Source: Lachnospiraceae bacterium (GTDB lineage Bacteria; Bacillota; Clostridia; Lachnospirales; Lachnospiraceae). From it: a stretch of 64,000 bases of DNA. Position 1 is the stretch's first letter. Every line of letters starts with the position of its first letter. The stretch is taken from assembly GCA_016286035.1 (NCBI GenBank), contig JAEERY010000075.1, positions 1-64,000 of the forward strand, in the 5' to 3' direction. Below are positions 1 to 7,353 of this stretch, in pieces. A program made the position numbers and the translations under genes. The notes beneath the pieces were generated by a model. The model worked only from the letters and a program-made list of their open reading frames with translations. It had not been told where the DNA came from and made no database searches.

Positions 1-43
1 AATTAGATCTGTATTATAGGCGTTGACAGTTATGTGTTATCTT

Positions 44-76
44 GGTTACTTTTTTGGTTACCGTCCAAAAGTAACC
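44..76. repeat. Inverted repeat near window edge
   Basis: Two perfectly complementary 10-base arms (44-53 and 67-76, ggttactttt / aaaagtaacc) are separated by 13 bases. No transposase is visible next to it. It may be a stem-loop or the edge of a lost element. The function is unknown. Confidence 0.4.
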
Positions 77-120
77 ACCCAGAAACCGCATAAAATGGGA
101 CTTTTTCAAAAACTTTTAAC

Positions 121-140
121 TTCGAGTCCCGTCTCGCGCT
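121..140 (+). other. tRNA 3'-end fragment (probable attachment-site scar)
   Basis: The bases ttcgagtcccgtctcgcgct have the order expected of a tRNA 3' end: the TTCGAGT T-loop, the 3' side of the T-stem, then an acceptor strand ctcgcgc. The matching 5' acceptor, D-arm and anticodon arm are absent upstream, so this is not a functional tRNA. The acceptor strand would fit a leucine-type tRNA beginning GCGCGAG, but that is a guess. A terminator and an integrase remnant follow at once, as expected for a leftover att site of an integrated element. Confidence 0.5.
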
Positions 141-151
141 CGATAGAAACT

Positions 152-183
152 CTGTAAAGTAGAGACTTTACAGGGTTTTTTCT
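152..183 (+). terminator. Rho-independent terminator of the lost tRNA
   Basis: A perfect 9-bp stem (152-160 with 165-173, loop agag) is followed by ggttttttctttg. Its position 11 bases after the tRNA-like 3' end fits the original tRNA terminator. Confidence 0.75.
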
Positions 184-212
184 TTGTGTTCACCTCGCAT
201 TTTTTCTACATT

Positions 213-449
213 TCAGGCTATATCTGATTCATTACTCTGTAAGATACATCCCTGTTCCAATCTCTGAGCTCTTGTATTACTGTCTACGATATCCCTGATA
301 TGATCCTAGGTCTGTTGTGCGCTGGAATGTCCAAGTTGGGCCTGTATGGTCTTTACATCAACTCCATGAAGATTCTGTATGCATGCATATGTCCTTTTAC
401 AATTGTGTGGAGATCTTTCCTGCACACTATCGGTCATGTTCCCATTTGG
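213..449 (-). pseudogene. Decayed tyrosine recombinase/integrase C-terminal fragment
   Basis: Read on the minus strand, 449 down to the stop at 306-308 gives a stretch with ERSPHNCKRTYA and GVDVKTIQAQLGHSS. These match the catalytic H-x-x-R box and the GVDxKTIQxxLGHSS motif of phage-type integrases. After the in-frame TAG the frame reads on as DHIRDIVDSNTRAQ up to a second stop at 213-215, which resembles the rest of such a tail. There is no start, the second catalytic box is damaged and the N-terminal part is gone, so it is a relic. It lies beside the tRNA 3' fragment, the usual place for int genes. Part of the same sequence recurs near 2871-2950. Confidence 0.7.
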
Positions 450-451
450 GT

Positions 452-479
452 TTGAGTTCATTAATAATTATGTTAGAAT
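452..479 (+). promoter_or_regulatory. Promoter in repeat copy 1
   Basis: TTGAGT (452-457) and TAGAAT (474-479) are separated by 16 bases. Both hexamers and the spacing are kept in the second copy of the block (3009-3036), which also precedes a gene. This supports a working promoter for the protease gene downstream. Confidence 0.5.
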
Positions 480-589
480 TTGGTTAGTCGATTATATTTG
501 TTTAATGAAATATAAAAATGTGGCTTTTCAGAGAAAAAAGTATTATTGAATGCAGTCATATCAAAAGATTGACAAAGGAGGAACTCATT

Positions 590-1483
590 GTGTTTATGGA
601 CAGGCAAAATGCTCCGATTCCAGAGTATACAACATACCCTAGGAAGCTGGAAAAATATAGGTGGTTTAAGCCGTTGCTTACGGCGTTGATGACATTTGTG
701 CTCTTCCTTGTGCTATCCACACTTATATATGTGGTTTGCTATTTTCTTCAGCGCTCGGATATGGGATTCATAGATTATCTGGAATCTCTGAACAAGCAAA
801 CTTATGAATCTTTCAACAATTATTCCGCAACCGGAGTATTAAGAAGCATGGGCATGGTCGCAATATTACTTCCGTCTTTGGAACTTGGATTACTGGTAAC
901 TAAAGAACGTTCAATCAAAACGGTATCATCGTCGCGTGGTGGGTGGAATCATAAACTGTTTTTCATTTGTCTGGGAATAGGATTCATCGTCTCAGTTATT
1001 CCGCAGTTCATCTATATCGTAGCAACACAGGGTTTTCATATAGAGATGAGATTTGAGCTTCTCGGTTTTCTTCTGACGCTTATTTTGTGGCCGTTTCAGT
1101 GTATCGCCGAAGAGTATATCTGCAGAGGATTTTTGATGCAGACAGTATCCTCATGGACAAGAGTTCCTGCTATAGGTGTCATTATCTCAGCGGCTGTGTT
1201 CACGGCAATGCATCCTTATAACGGACTTGGCAGAGTTGCTATTGCATTGATGGGGTTAGTGCTTTCGTTTCTGGCATGGTACAGCTTTGGACTTGAGGTC
1301 GGAAGCGGAATTCATGTAGCAAATAATTTTGCGGCTTTTTTCTTTGCCGGCATCGGCATTGACCGTATTCAGACAGATGTAACCGTTGGGAGTATTCTTA
1401 TTACCACACTGCCTGCGATTATATATACGGTACTGATGGTATTGCTGAATCGGAAGTATCACTGGTTTGATAAAAGCAGATAA
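590..1483 (+). CDS. CPBP family intramembrane glutamic endopeptidase
   Basis: The 297-residue polytopic membrane protein carries the three signature boxes of the CPBP/Abi (CAAX protease and bacteriocin-processing) family: EEYICR with E174, E175 and R179, the FTAMH box with H208, and the HVANN box with H242. Members are intramembrane proteases, often with unknown substrates or bacteriocin-immunity roles. I chose GTG 590 because AAAGGAGG sits at 574-581, 8 bases upstream. ATG 596 is also possible, and the more upstream ATG 518 has no ribosome site. The gene stands alone behind the repeat-borne promoter at 452-479. It belongs to the accessory patch following the tRNA scar. Confidence 0.85.
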   Translation: MFMDRQNAPIPEYTTYPRKLEKYRWFKPLLTALMTFVLFLVLSTLIYVVCYFLQRSDMGFIDYLESLNKQTYESFNNYSATGVLRSMGMVAILLPSLELGLLVTKERSIKTVSSSRGGWNHKLFFICLGIGFIVSVIPQFIYIVATQGFHIEMRFELLGFLLTLILWPFQCIAEEYICRGFLMQTVSSWTRVPAIGVIISAAVFTAMHPYNGLGRVAIALMGLVLSFLAWYSFGLEVGSGIHVANNFAAFFFAGIGIDRIQTDVTVGSILITTLPAIIYTVLMVLLNRKYHWFDKSR

Positions 1484-1744
1484 CAAGATTATTAATGAAG
1501 ATATTTTTGCGATGGTAAAGCATTATTCAATAGAGCAGCATGAATTTTCTCCCGATTATTGTCATACATCTGATATGTAATGATATTTTTTCTTATATTT
1601 GTTATACTAGTTTTGAGAATTATGCCTATAAATAACAAAGGCTACTCTATCAATGAAATAAAAGATATTATCCACCATATAGTTCATGAATAGGGGTTGA
1701 TGCTATCGATCAGTTCGGGGAAGAGCCCCGGGAAAGGGAGGGAA
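1484..1744. other. Intergenic region with promoter and short relic frame
   Basis: An extended -10 promoter (TGTTATACT, 1600-1608) lies here and probably serves the esterase gene. Before it, 1479-1579 reads as a continuous frame overlapping the protease stop, with NEDIFAMVKHYSIEQHEF, ending at TAA 1577-1579. It has no start or ribosome site of its own and is probably a gene remnant. Confidence 0.4.
1600..1608 (+). promoter_or_regulatory. Extended -10 promoter before esterase gene
   Basis: TGTTATACT fits the extended -10 form seen before many genes in this window. No clear -35 hexamer is present. It lies about 135 bases before the chosen start. Confidence 0.4.
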
Positions 1745-2635
1745 ATGAAGAAGATAATTTGTTTAACGCTTATGTTGATTGGGCTCACGGCTGCATGCAT
1801 CCTTGCGGGATGCGCGTCATCGGGTCCCAAACTTGAGAATGTAGTGCTTGAAAATGACAACAAGTATACCTGTACTTTTGAAGATGTGAAGCACGACTTT
1901 GTCATCAGTCTTCCACAGGAGAGTAAGAACGCACCGCTCATCGTGATGCTTCACGGATCTGGTGATTCAGCCGAAAATTTTCGCCGCACCAGCTGTTTTG
2001 ATGATGATGCGCTTCCGAAGGGATACGCTGTCTGCTATGTTAGCGGAACTTCCAACGGGAAGGCCGGAAGAAACTATAGGAGCTGGAACTACGGAAGGCT
2101 CGAGCCTGATTATAACGATGTTGGATTCATTAAAGCTCTCGTAAACTATCTTGTTGATGAGTACTCGCTCGATAAAAAACATGTATTCTGCGCCGGTTTC
2201 TCAAACGGAGGATTCATGAATTTCAGACTCGCACTTGAAGCTCAGGATACGTTCCTTGCTTGCGCAAGTGTCGGCGGTGATCTTTGTAAGACGCTCTGGG
2301 ACAAGCGTCCCGAAAAGAACGACGTTGGAATGCTTGTGGTCTACGGAGAGATTGACGAAGTCATTCCGAAGAATTTAGATGGTAGCGCAAAGACAGCTCT
2401 TGATCCCGCTATTGAGGACGTCATTGATTACATGGCTTCTTCAAACGGACTCGAGAAGCAGTCCGAGGGCGAGATAGAAAACGGTTCGATCATCAGCAAG
2501 TACGGAGCGGACTCGGATAAAGACATTGTGTGGGGCGTCGTTGTGAAAGATGCGAAGCATGCATGGTATACTGAGGAGATTGACGGCTTCAATGTGAATG
2601 AGCTCGTTTTAGAATTCTTCGAGAACTGGAGATGA
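1745..2635 (+). CDS. Secreted lipoprotein, PHB-depolymerase/feruloyl-esterase-like alpha/beta hydrolase
   Basis: The 296-residue protein begins with a lipoprotein signal peptide ending in a lipobox (LAGC, Cys about residue 22), so it should be anchored to the outer face of the membrane. The body has an oxyanion-type HGSG motif, the nucleophile elbow GFSNGG with S153, an acid candidate in YGEIDEVIP and a histidine in KHAWY near the end. This arrangement is that of the polyhydroxybutyrate depolymerase/CE1 esterase group; the natural ester substrate cannot be told. Start ATG 1745 was chosen over ATG 1697 because it begins the signal peptide and has GGGAGG at 1736-1742. The gene is monocistronic in the accessory patch. 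Confidence 0.8.
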   Translation: MKKIICLTLMLIGLTAACILAGCASSGPKLENVVLENDNKYTCTFEDVKHDFVISLPQESKNAPLIVMLHGSGDSAENFRRTSCFDDDALPKGYAVCYVSGTSNGKAGRNYRSWNYGRLEPDYNDVGFIKALVNYLVDEYSLDKKHVFCAGFSNGGFMNFRLALEAQDTFLACASVGGDLCKTLWDKRPEKNDVGMLVVYGEIDEVIPKNLDGSAKTALDPAIEDVIDYMASSNGLEKQSEGEIENGSIISKYGADSDKDIVWGVVVKDAKHAWYTEEIDGFNVNELVLEFFENWR

Positions 2636-2828
2636 TCTTATAATTCAGATATTGGACTTTTAAGAATCAGGGTTTGATGTAACAAGGATATTTTAGCGAA
2701 AGGCCCCAAATTATAACGGAGTTCTGCTGACATGATAATACCGGACTCTTATAGCTTACTATAGGGTGCCTGGTTATTGGCGCTAGACAGGGAACGTTGA
2801 TATATTTGGAATATGCAATTGTACATGT

Positions 2829-2871
2829 GACTCGGCGATTATATCTTTTGATATAACGTCGAGTCTTTTTT
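2829..2871 (+). terminator. Rho-independent terminator
   Basis: Long imperfect stem (2829-2845 with 2850-2865, loop tttt) followed by a run of seven T. As in copy 1, the dispersed repeat block begins immediately after the T-run. Confidence 0.7.
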
Positions 2872-3058
2872 GTTCACCTGCTTTCATCTCGCTTTTTTCT
2901 ACATTTCAGGGTATATCCGATTCATTTCTCTGCAAGATACACGCCTATGTATCTATCACAAAAACGATTAACATTATCGCTATGATTTCTTTATTCTCCC
3001 ATTTTGGTTTGAGTTCATTAATAATTGTGTTAGAATTGGTTATCTGATTATACTTCGG
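2871..3058. repeat. Dispersed repeat block, copy 2
   Basis: It matches the two ends of the block at 187-505 in the same order, with the central integrase part missing. The left part shares tttctacatttcagg and the following Arg/Ile-rich int tail region; the right part shares gtttgagttcattaataatt and the promoter hexamers. Confidence 0.7.
3009..3036 (+). promoter_or_regulatory. Promoter in repeat copy 2
   Basis: TTGAGT (3009-3014), a 16-base spacer and TAGAAT (3031-3036), identical in hexamers and spacing to the promoter at 452-479. It lies 57 bases before the GNAT gene. Confidence 0.5.
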
Positions 3059-3092
3059 TTTATCTTTTTAAGACTTACAGGAGATCAAAAAT

Positions 3093-3653
3093 TTGGTTAA
3101 GCATGTAGGAACCCAAGCAATTAAGACAGAACGATTGATCCTTCGCTGTTTTGAGTATTCAGATATTGATTCCATGCTCAAAAACTGGATTGCTGATGAA
3201 CAGACACAGTGGGATTATGGCGAGCCTTGCTATACAACTGAGGAGGCTGTCAGAGAATTGTTTGACACGAAGTATATTGCTTCATATTCCAGGAATGATT
3301 ATTATCGATGGGCAGTCATAGAAAAAGAGTCAGGAGAATGTATCGGACAAATTGCTTTTTTTTCTATGGATACAAGCAATAGACATGGTGAGATCGAGTA
3401 TGTTATCGGGCCGGCATTTCAAGGTAAAGGATATGCTACCGAGATGACAAAAGCAGTAATTGCATTTGGGTTTGAAAAGATCAACCTGCATAGGATTGAA
3501 ATTGATTGCCGGACGGAAAACGAAGCATCACGAAGAGTTATTGAGAAGTGCGGGCTGACTTATGAAGGTGTATTTCGCGATTTTTTCTGGCGTAAAGATC
3601 ATTATGAAGGAAGAAGAGTATTTTCAATTTTAAAGCAGGACTGGAGCGAATGA
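3093..3653 (+). CDS. GNAT family N-acetyltransferase, RimJ/RimL-like
   Basis: The 186-residue protein shows the RimJ/RimL acetyltransferase layout: an opening ETERLILR-like strand (KTERLILRCF), a central beta-alpha region with EIEYVIGPAFQGKGYATE, which contains the Q/RxxGxG/A acetyl-CoA loop, and a closing ENEASRRVIEKCGLTYEG segment. Such enzymes transfer an acetyl group from acetyl-CoA to an amine, such as a ribosomal protein N-terminus or a small molecule; the substrate is unknown. The start is TTG 3093, supported by AGGAG at 3079-3083. It is the first gene behind the repeat-borne promoter, with the HIT-family gene 47 bases downstream. Confidence 0.85.
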   Translation: MVKHVGTQAIKTERLILRCFEYSDIDSMLKNWIADEQTQWDYGEPCYTTEEAVRELFDTKYIASYSRNDYYRWAVIEKESGECIGQIAFFSMDTSNRHGEIEYVIGPAFQGKGYATEMTKAVIAFGFEKINLHRIEIDCRTENEASRRVIEKCGLTYEGVFRDFFWRKDHYEGRRVFSILKQDWSE

Positions 3654-3700
3654 TTTCGGGATGACTTAGAAAGACAAAATGAAGTTTGCAGGGAGAATTT

Positions 3701-4168
3701 ATGTGCGGAATATGTGACAGAATTAAAGAAACCAAAGCTGGTAATAATCCATTTCTTGTAAAAGAACTTGAAACTGGATATGTGGTAATTGGAGATTTTC
3801 AGTATTTTAAGGGATATACATTATTCCTATATAAAGATCATGTTGTTGAGCTGTTTGATCTGGATGAGAAAAAAAGAGCAAAGCACTTATATGAAATGAC
3901 ACTGGTTGCTGAAGCAGTGAAAAATGCTTTTGGAGCTGAAAAAATGAATTATGAATGTCTAGGAAATGGAGAAAGCGGTGCTCATATTCACTGGCATTTA
4001 TTTCCAAGAAGAAAAGGCGATATGGAGAATTACGGCAACAATGGCAGAGGACCTGTTTGGTGGTATCCGAGGGAAGAAATGTATTCGGATAATAACAGAC
4101 CTGGCAACGAAGAACTTGAGAATATGAAAACAAAGCTTCTTAGGGAATTAGATAAACTATTGATGTGA
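3701..4168 (+). CDS. HIT family nucleotide hydrolase/transferase
   Basis: The 155-residue protein has the histidine-triad motif as HIHWHLF (about residues 93-99) and an N-terminal CGIC pair like the zinc-binding cysteines of many HIT proteins. HIT enzymes cleave nucleotide phosphoanhydride or phosphoramidate bonds, for example in dinucleoside polyphosphates. ATG 3701 was preferred to TTG 3686 because AGGGAG lies just before it and the family typically starts at the cysteine pair. The gene follows the GNAT gene on the same strand and may share its promoter. Its codon use is AT-rich compared with the core genes downstream. Confidence 0.8.
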   Translation: MCGICDRIKETKAGNNPFLVKELETGYVVIGDFQYFKGYTLFLYKDHVVELFDLDEKKRAKHLYEMTLVAEAVKNAFGAEKMNYECLGNGESGAHIHWHLFPRRKGDMENYGNNGRGPVWWYPREEMYSDNNRPGNEELENMKTKLLRELDKLLM

Positions 4169-4303
4169 GCAAATTCGGGTTTGTAGGGATGAATAGATAA
4201 TAATCTATATTTTAGAAAAACTTACTATCGTTTCATCTGTTTGAGAATGGGACATTTCTTGAAGGATTAATTGCAAGAGTAATGCGAATGGAGAGAAAAG
4301 TAG

Positions 4304-5083
4304 ATGGGAATTTTTAGTGTTTTTAAGAAGGATAAAGCGAATGAAAATAATGAAGTTAATGGGAATTTCTTGGAAAACTATTTTAATTCAAGGTTTAAGA
4401 TAAATACGGATAATGTTAATTATTCAAGTAATGATATTTCCAGAATAGAAAAGAATTGTGAAATTCTGGAAAAAATGGGAATACCTTGCTATAAAGAATT
4501 GAAACTCGTACCGGTTGATTCTATTGTAGAAATAGAGGAAAAACAGGAATTGGTATTACGTTTAATTTTTGATTTTTTTGTAGGAAGAAAAGCCTTCAAT
4601 AGATTAAACAGTAGGGGAGATGTAGATGATGCAGACGTTATGATGCTGGCATTGAAATATGTTCCGGAATTTAATCAATTAGCGAGTTATCTGTCTGCAA
4701 TTTCAAAAGGAGAAATCGGGGAAGAGCAATTAAACGAGTTGGCATTTTTAGGTGAACAGGCTAGAGTGTTGGCATGGGTGTTGGGTTTAGCCGAGAAACC
4801 TGTGGAAACGGAATTGACTTTAGGAAGTGATTTAGTAAGTATATTTGAGAAATATGATGGTATCAGGGCTCTTATTGAAGGAAGCGATATCATATCAAAA
4901 GACGAAATCATGGAATATGCTGATTATATATCAAGATTAGATTTCTATTGTATGGAACTTACGATATCAAAAAAAAATACAAAGCAATTAAAGGATTTGA
5001 AACTGGATTGCATTCGTGAGCACAAATCTGCGATTGACATGGTAACGTCTTTTAGTATCGATAAGTATTTGATTTCAAAATAG
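4304..5083 (+). CDS. DUF4272 domain-containing protein
   Basis: The 259-residue soluble protein resembles the DUF4272 family: an early 'NCEILEKMGIPCYKEL' box, then an E-rich helix, and a later EQARVLAWVLGLAEKP box where family members have a similar Trp-Ala/Leu-Gly segment. The biochemical role is unknown; such genes are common in accessory regions and some lie in toxin-immunity neighbourhoods, though no toxin gene is seen here. There is no signal peptide or membrane segment. GGAGAG lies about 8 bases before ATG 4304. The gene is AT-rich and ends the accessory patch, closed by a strong terminator at 5162. Confidence 0.65.
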   Translation: MGIFSVFKKDKANENNEVNGNFLENYFNSRFKINTDNVNYSSNDISRIEKNCEILEKMGIPCYKELKLVPVDSIVEIEEKQELVLRLIFDFFVGRKAFNRLNSRGDVDDADVMMLALKYVPEFNQLASYLSAISKGEIGEEQLNELAFLGEQARVLAWVLGLAEKPVETELTLGSDLVSIFEKYDGIRALIEGSDIISKDEIMEYADYISRLDFYCMELTISKKNTKQLKDLKLDCIREHKSAIDMVTSFSIDKYLISK

Positions 5084-5161
5084 TTTCTATGTAGAACAAA
5101 AAAATCGGAATACAATGCAGAATTGATAACCGATTATATCGGATTATAAAGTAAGTGTACA

Positions 5162-5196
5162 ACAGGCCGGAATAAATTTATTCCGGTCTGTTTTAT
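5162..5196. terminator. Strong terminator closing the accessory patch
   Basis: A 15-bp almost perfect stem (5162-5176 with 5177-5191, one G-U pair) has no extra loop bases and is followed by ttttattg. Its A-rich left flank means it could work in both directions. Confidence 0.7.
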
Positions 5197-5293
5197 TGCA
5201 TTTCTGATACATTTTGTTCATGAGATCTCAGCATTGAATCCTGGTTACTTTTTACTCCTTTTCGATTTTATGTTATTACTATATTTTCGAGTA

Positions 5294-5302
5294 TGATATA
5301 AT
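5294..5302 (+). promoter_or_regulatory. Extended -10 promoter before the CDF gene
   Basis: TGATATAAT, part of TATGATATAAT, lies 40 bases before the start codon. The -35 region is weak. The same element recurs before other genes in the window. Confidence 0.6.
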
Positions 5303-5342
5303 CGGGAATAGATGATTCAGAAAGAACAAGGAAGCGAATAAA

Positions 5343-6464
5343 ATGGAAGAAAACAACAGAGACAAAATAATAATACGTACGAGCATAATAGGAATACTAG
5401 CTAACGTGTTCCTCGCAGGATTTAAGGCTGTTATCGGTCTTACTGCCCATTCGATAGCAATAGTCATGGATGCGGTCAACAACCTGTCTGATGCGGCGAG
5501 TTCCGTTATAACCATAGTGGGGACAAAACTTGCGGGAAGAGAGGCTGACAGAAAGCATCCGTTCGGTTACGGCAGGATAGAATATCTCAGCGCCATGGTC
5601 ATATCACTGATAATACTTTATGCAGGTGTTACGGCTTTTATCAAATCGGTTGATAAGATAATTCACCCCGACGTCCCTGATTATTCGGCTGTATCGCTCG
5701 TTATAGTGGCAGTTGCAGTAGTTGTTAAGATAGTACTTGGAAGGTATGTGAAGAGTACGGGAGAAAAGGTAAACTCGGATTCGCTTATCAATTCGGGAGC
5801 CGATGCCATGTTGGATTCCGTTATATCTTCTTCAACACTTGTTGCAGCAGCAATCTACCTTATATTCGGAGTTTCACTAGAAGCATGGCTTGGTGCAGTG
5901 ATCGCTGTAGTGATCATAAAGTCCGGAATAGATATGCTAAAAGAGACAGTATCAAAGATACTGGGTGAGCGTGTGGATGCGCATCTGGTACTGGATATCA
6001 AAAAGACGATTACCTCTTTTCCTCAGGTAAGCGGTGCATATGATCTTATAATGCATAATTACGGACCGGATTCATATAACGGTTCAGTACATATAGAGGT
6101 GCCGGATACGCTCTCGGCGGATGAACTTGACAGGCTGATAAGAAAGATCGAGGTCAAGGTATATAAAGAGCATGGTGTGATACTTACAGCTGTCGGTGTG
6201 TATTCGTATAATACAAAGGATCCCGATGCAATCTCGATAAGAGAGAATGTACGAAAGATAGTGACAGAAAATAAGTATGTCCTGCAGATGCACGGTTTCT
6301 ATGTTGATAAAGAAGAAAAGAACATGCGATGCGATATTGTTGTAAGCTTTGATGCCGGAGACAGAAGCAGCGTATATCGCGAGGCAGTAAAAAGAGTAAA
6401 GGAAGAATATCCGGATTATACAGTCATGATAGCGATGGATATGGATTTTTCGGAGATCGAATAA
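5343..6464 (+). CDS. Cation diffusion facilitator family metal transporter
   Basis: The 373-residue protein has the CDF layout: about six transmembrane helices in the first 210 residues and a cytoplasmic C-terminal domain. The metal-site helix reads DAVNNLSDAASS and the loop signature HPFGYGRIEYLSA follows, both typical of FieF/CzcD-like proteins that export Zn, Fe, Mn or similar divalent ions. The C-terminal half after residue 290 contains a second ferredoxin-like cytoplasmic segment (EEKNMRCDIVVSF), so the tail is longer than in minimal CDF proteins. It begins a same-strand run with the MBL hydrolase 40 bases downstream. An extended -10 promoter lies upstream. Confidence 0.9.
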   Translation: MEENNRDKIIIRTSIIGILANVFLAGFKAVIGLTAHSIAIVMDAVNNLSDAASSVITIVGTKLAGREADRKHPFGYGRIEYLSAMVISLIILYAGVTAFIKSVDKIIHPDVPDYSAVSLVIVAVAVVVKIVLGRYVKSTGEKVNSDSLINSGADAMLDSVISSSTLVAAAIYLIFGVSLEAWLGAVIAVVIIKSGIDMLKETVSKILGERVDAHLVLDIKKTITSFPQVSGAYDLIMHNYGPDSYNGSVHIEVPDTLSADELDRLIRKIEVKVYKEHGVILTAVGVYSYNTKDPDAISIRENVRKIVTENKYVLQMHGFYVDKEEKNMRCDIVVSFDAGDRSSVYREAVKRVKEEYPDYTVMIAMDMDFSEIE

Positions 6465-6504
6465 AACTGTATCAAGTTATGATCAGTTTGAAAGGGAAGC
6501 CAAG

Positions 6505-7323
6505 ATGAAAACAAAGATCACGGTTATAGTGGATAATAAATCCAATAACGGGATAGAAGGTGAATGGGGACTGTGTCTTCTGGTGGAGTATGGTGATAAG
6601 AAGATACTTGTTGATGCCGGTGCTTCAAAGCTTTTTCTTGATAATCTTAAAAAGCTCAACTTCGATGTTAAGGACATTGATCTTGGAATACTCAGTCATG
6701 CGCATTATGATCATGCCAACGGTATACCTTATTTTTTTGAGAACAACACAAAGGCATCATTTTATTTCAGAGAAGGTACCGCACCAAACTGCTATTCAAA
6801 GAAAAAGATCTTTAAGAAGTATATAGGCATTCCCAGAAGGGTTATGAGTGAATATTCGGACAGGATAAAAGTTGTAAGCGGGGATGAAAAACTGCTTGAT
6901 GGTGTATTTCTTATCCCGCATAAGACTGAGGGACTTGAAAACATCGGAAAGAGAGAGCGGATGTTTGTTAAGACGCCTCAAGGATGGAAGCCTGACAGTT
7001 TCGAACATGAACAGAGCCTGGTACTTGATACCGACAAAGGCCTTGTGATCATCAATTCATGTTCGCACGGCGGTGCCGCCAACATAATAAACGAGATACA
7101 GAACACATTCCCCGATAGGAAGGTATACGGTATAATAGGCGGTTTTCATCTGTTCAATAAAACCGATGATGAGGTAAAAGAGTTCGCAAAAAAGGTCAAG
7201 GAAACCGGTATAGAGTATATCTGCACCGGACACTGCACCAAGGATCATGCTTTTGAATTACTTAAGGAAGAACTTGGAGAAAAGGTTATGCAGATGAGAG
7301 TCGGTCTTTCAATGGAGTTTTAG
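6505..7323 (+). CDS. MBL fold metallo-hydrolase
   Basis: The 272-residue protein has the metallo-beta-lactamase metal motif SHAHYDHANG (about residues 65-74), later metal ligands in NSCSHGGAANI and GGFHLF, and a closing CTGHCT. It is most like the family annotated as dihydropterin-type or flavin-independent MBL hydrolases, which lack the lactamase substrate loops; the reaction cannot be told. It is cytoplasmic, with no signal peptide. AAAGGGA precedes ATG 6505. It lies between the CDF and macro-domain genes with short gaps, so co-transcription is likely. Confidence 0.85.
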   Translation: MKTKITVIVDNKSNNGIEGEWGLCLLVEYGDKKILVDAGASKLFLDNLKKLNFDVKDIDLGILSHAHYDHANGIPYFFENNTKASFYFREGTAPNCYSKKKIFKKYIGIPRRVMSEYSDRIKVVSGDEKLLDGVFLIPHKTEGLENIGKRERMFVKTPQGWKPDSFEHEQSLVLDTDKGLVIINSCSHGGAANIINEIQNTFPDRKVYGIIGGFHLFNKTDDEVKEFAKKVKETGIEYICTGHCTKDHAFELLKEELGEKVMQMRVGLSMEF

Positions 7324-7353
7324 GAGTATTGTCATTCATTTGAGAGGTATGCC

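Larger units (their letters stand above)
187..505. repeat. Dispersed repeat block, copy 1
   Basis: Two stretches here (187-253 and 441-500) recur at 2871-2950 and 2996-3058 in the same order and orientation. They include the start tgttcacct after a terminator, the int-tail stretch with tttctacatttcagg, and a right end with gtttgagttcattaataatt. About 190 bases of integrase remnant lie between them here; copy 2 has a shorter unrelated filler. The right end carries a promoter. Confidence 0.75.
2636..3092. other. Gene-free stretch with terminator, repeat copy 2 and promoter
   Basis: No coding frame can be supported. The first 190 bases show nothing recognisable. A terminator (2829-2871), the second copy of the dispersed block (2871-3058) and its promoter (3009-3036) fill the rest. 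Confidence 0.6.

Noticed and set aside
44..76. Inverted repeat as an insertion-sequence end
   Set aside because: No transposase, matching second end or target duplication was found in the window.
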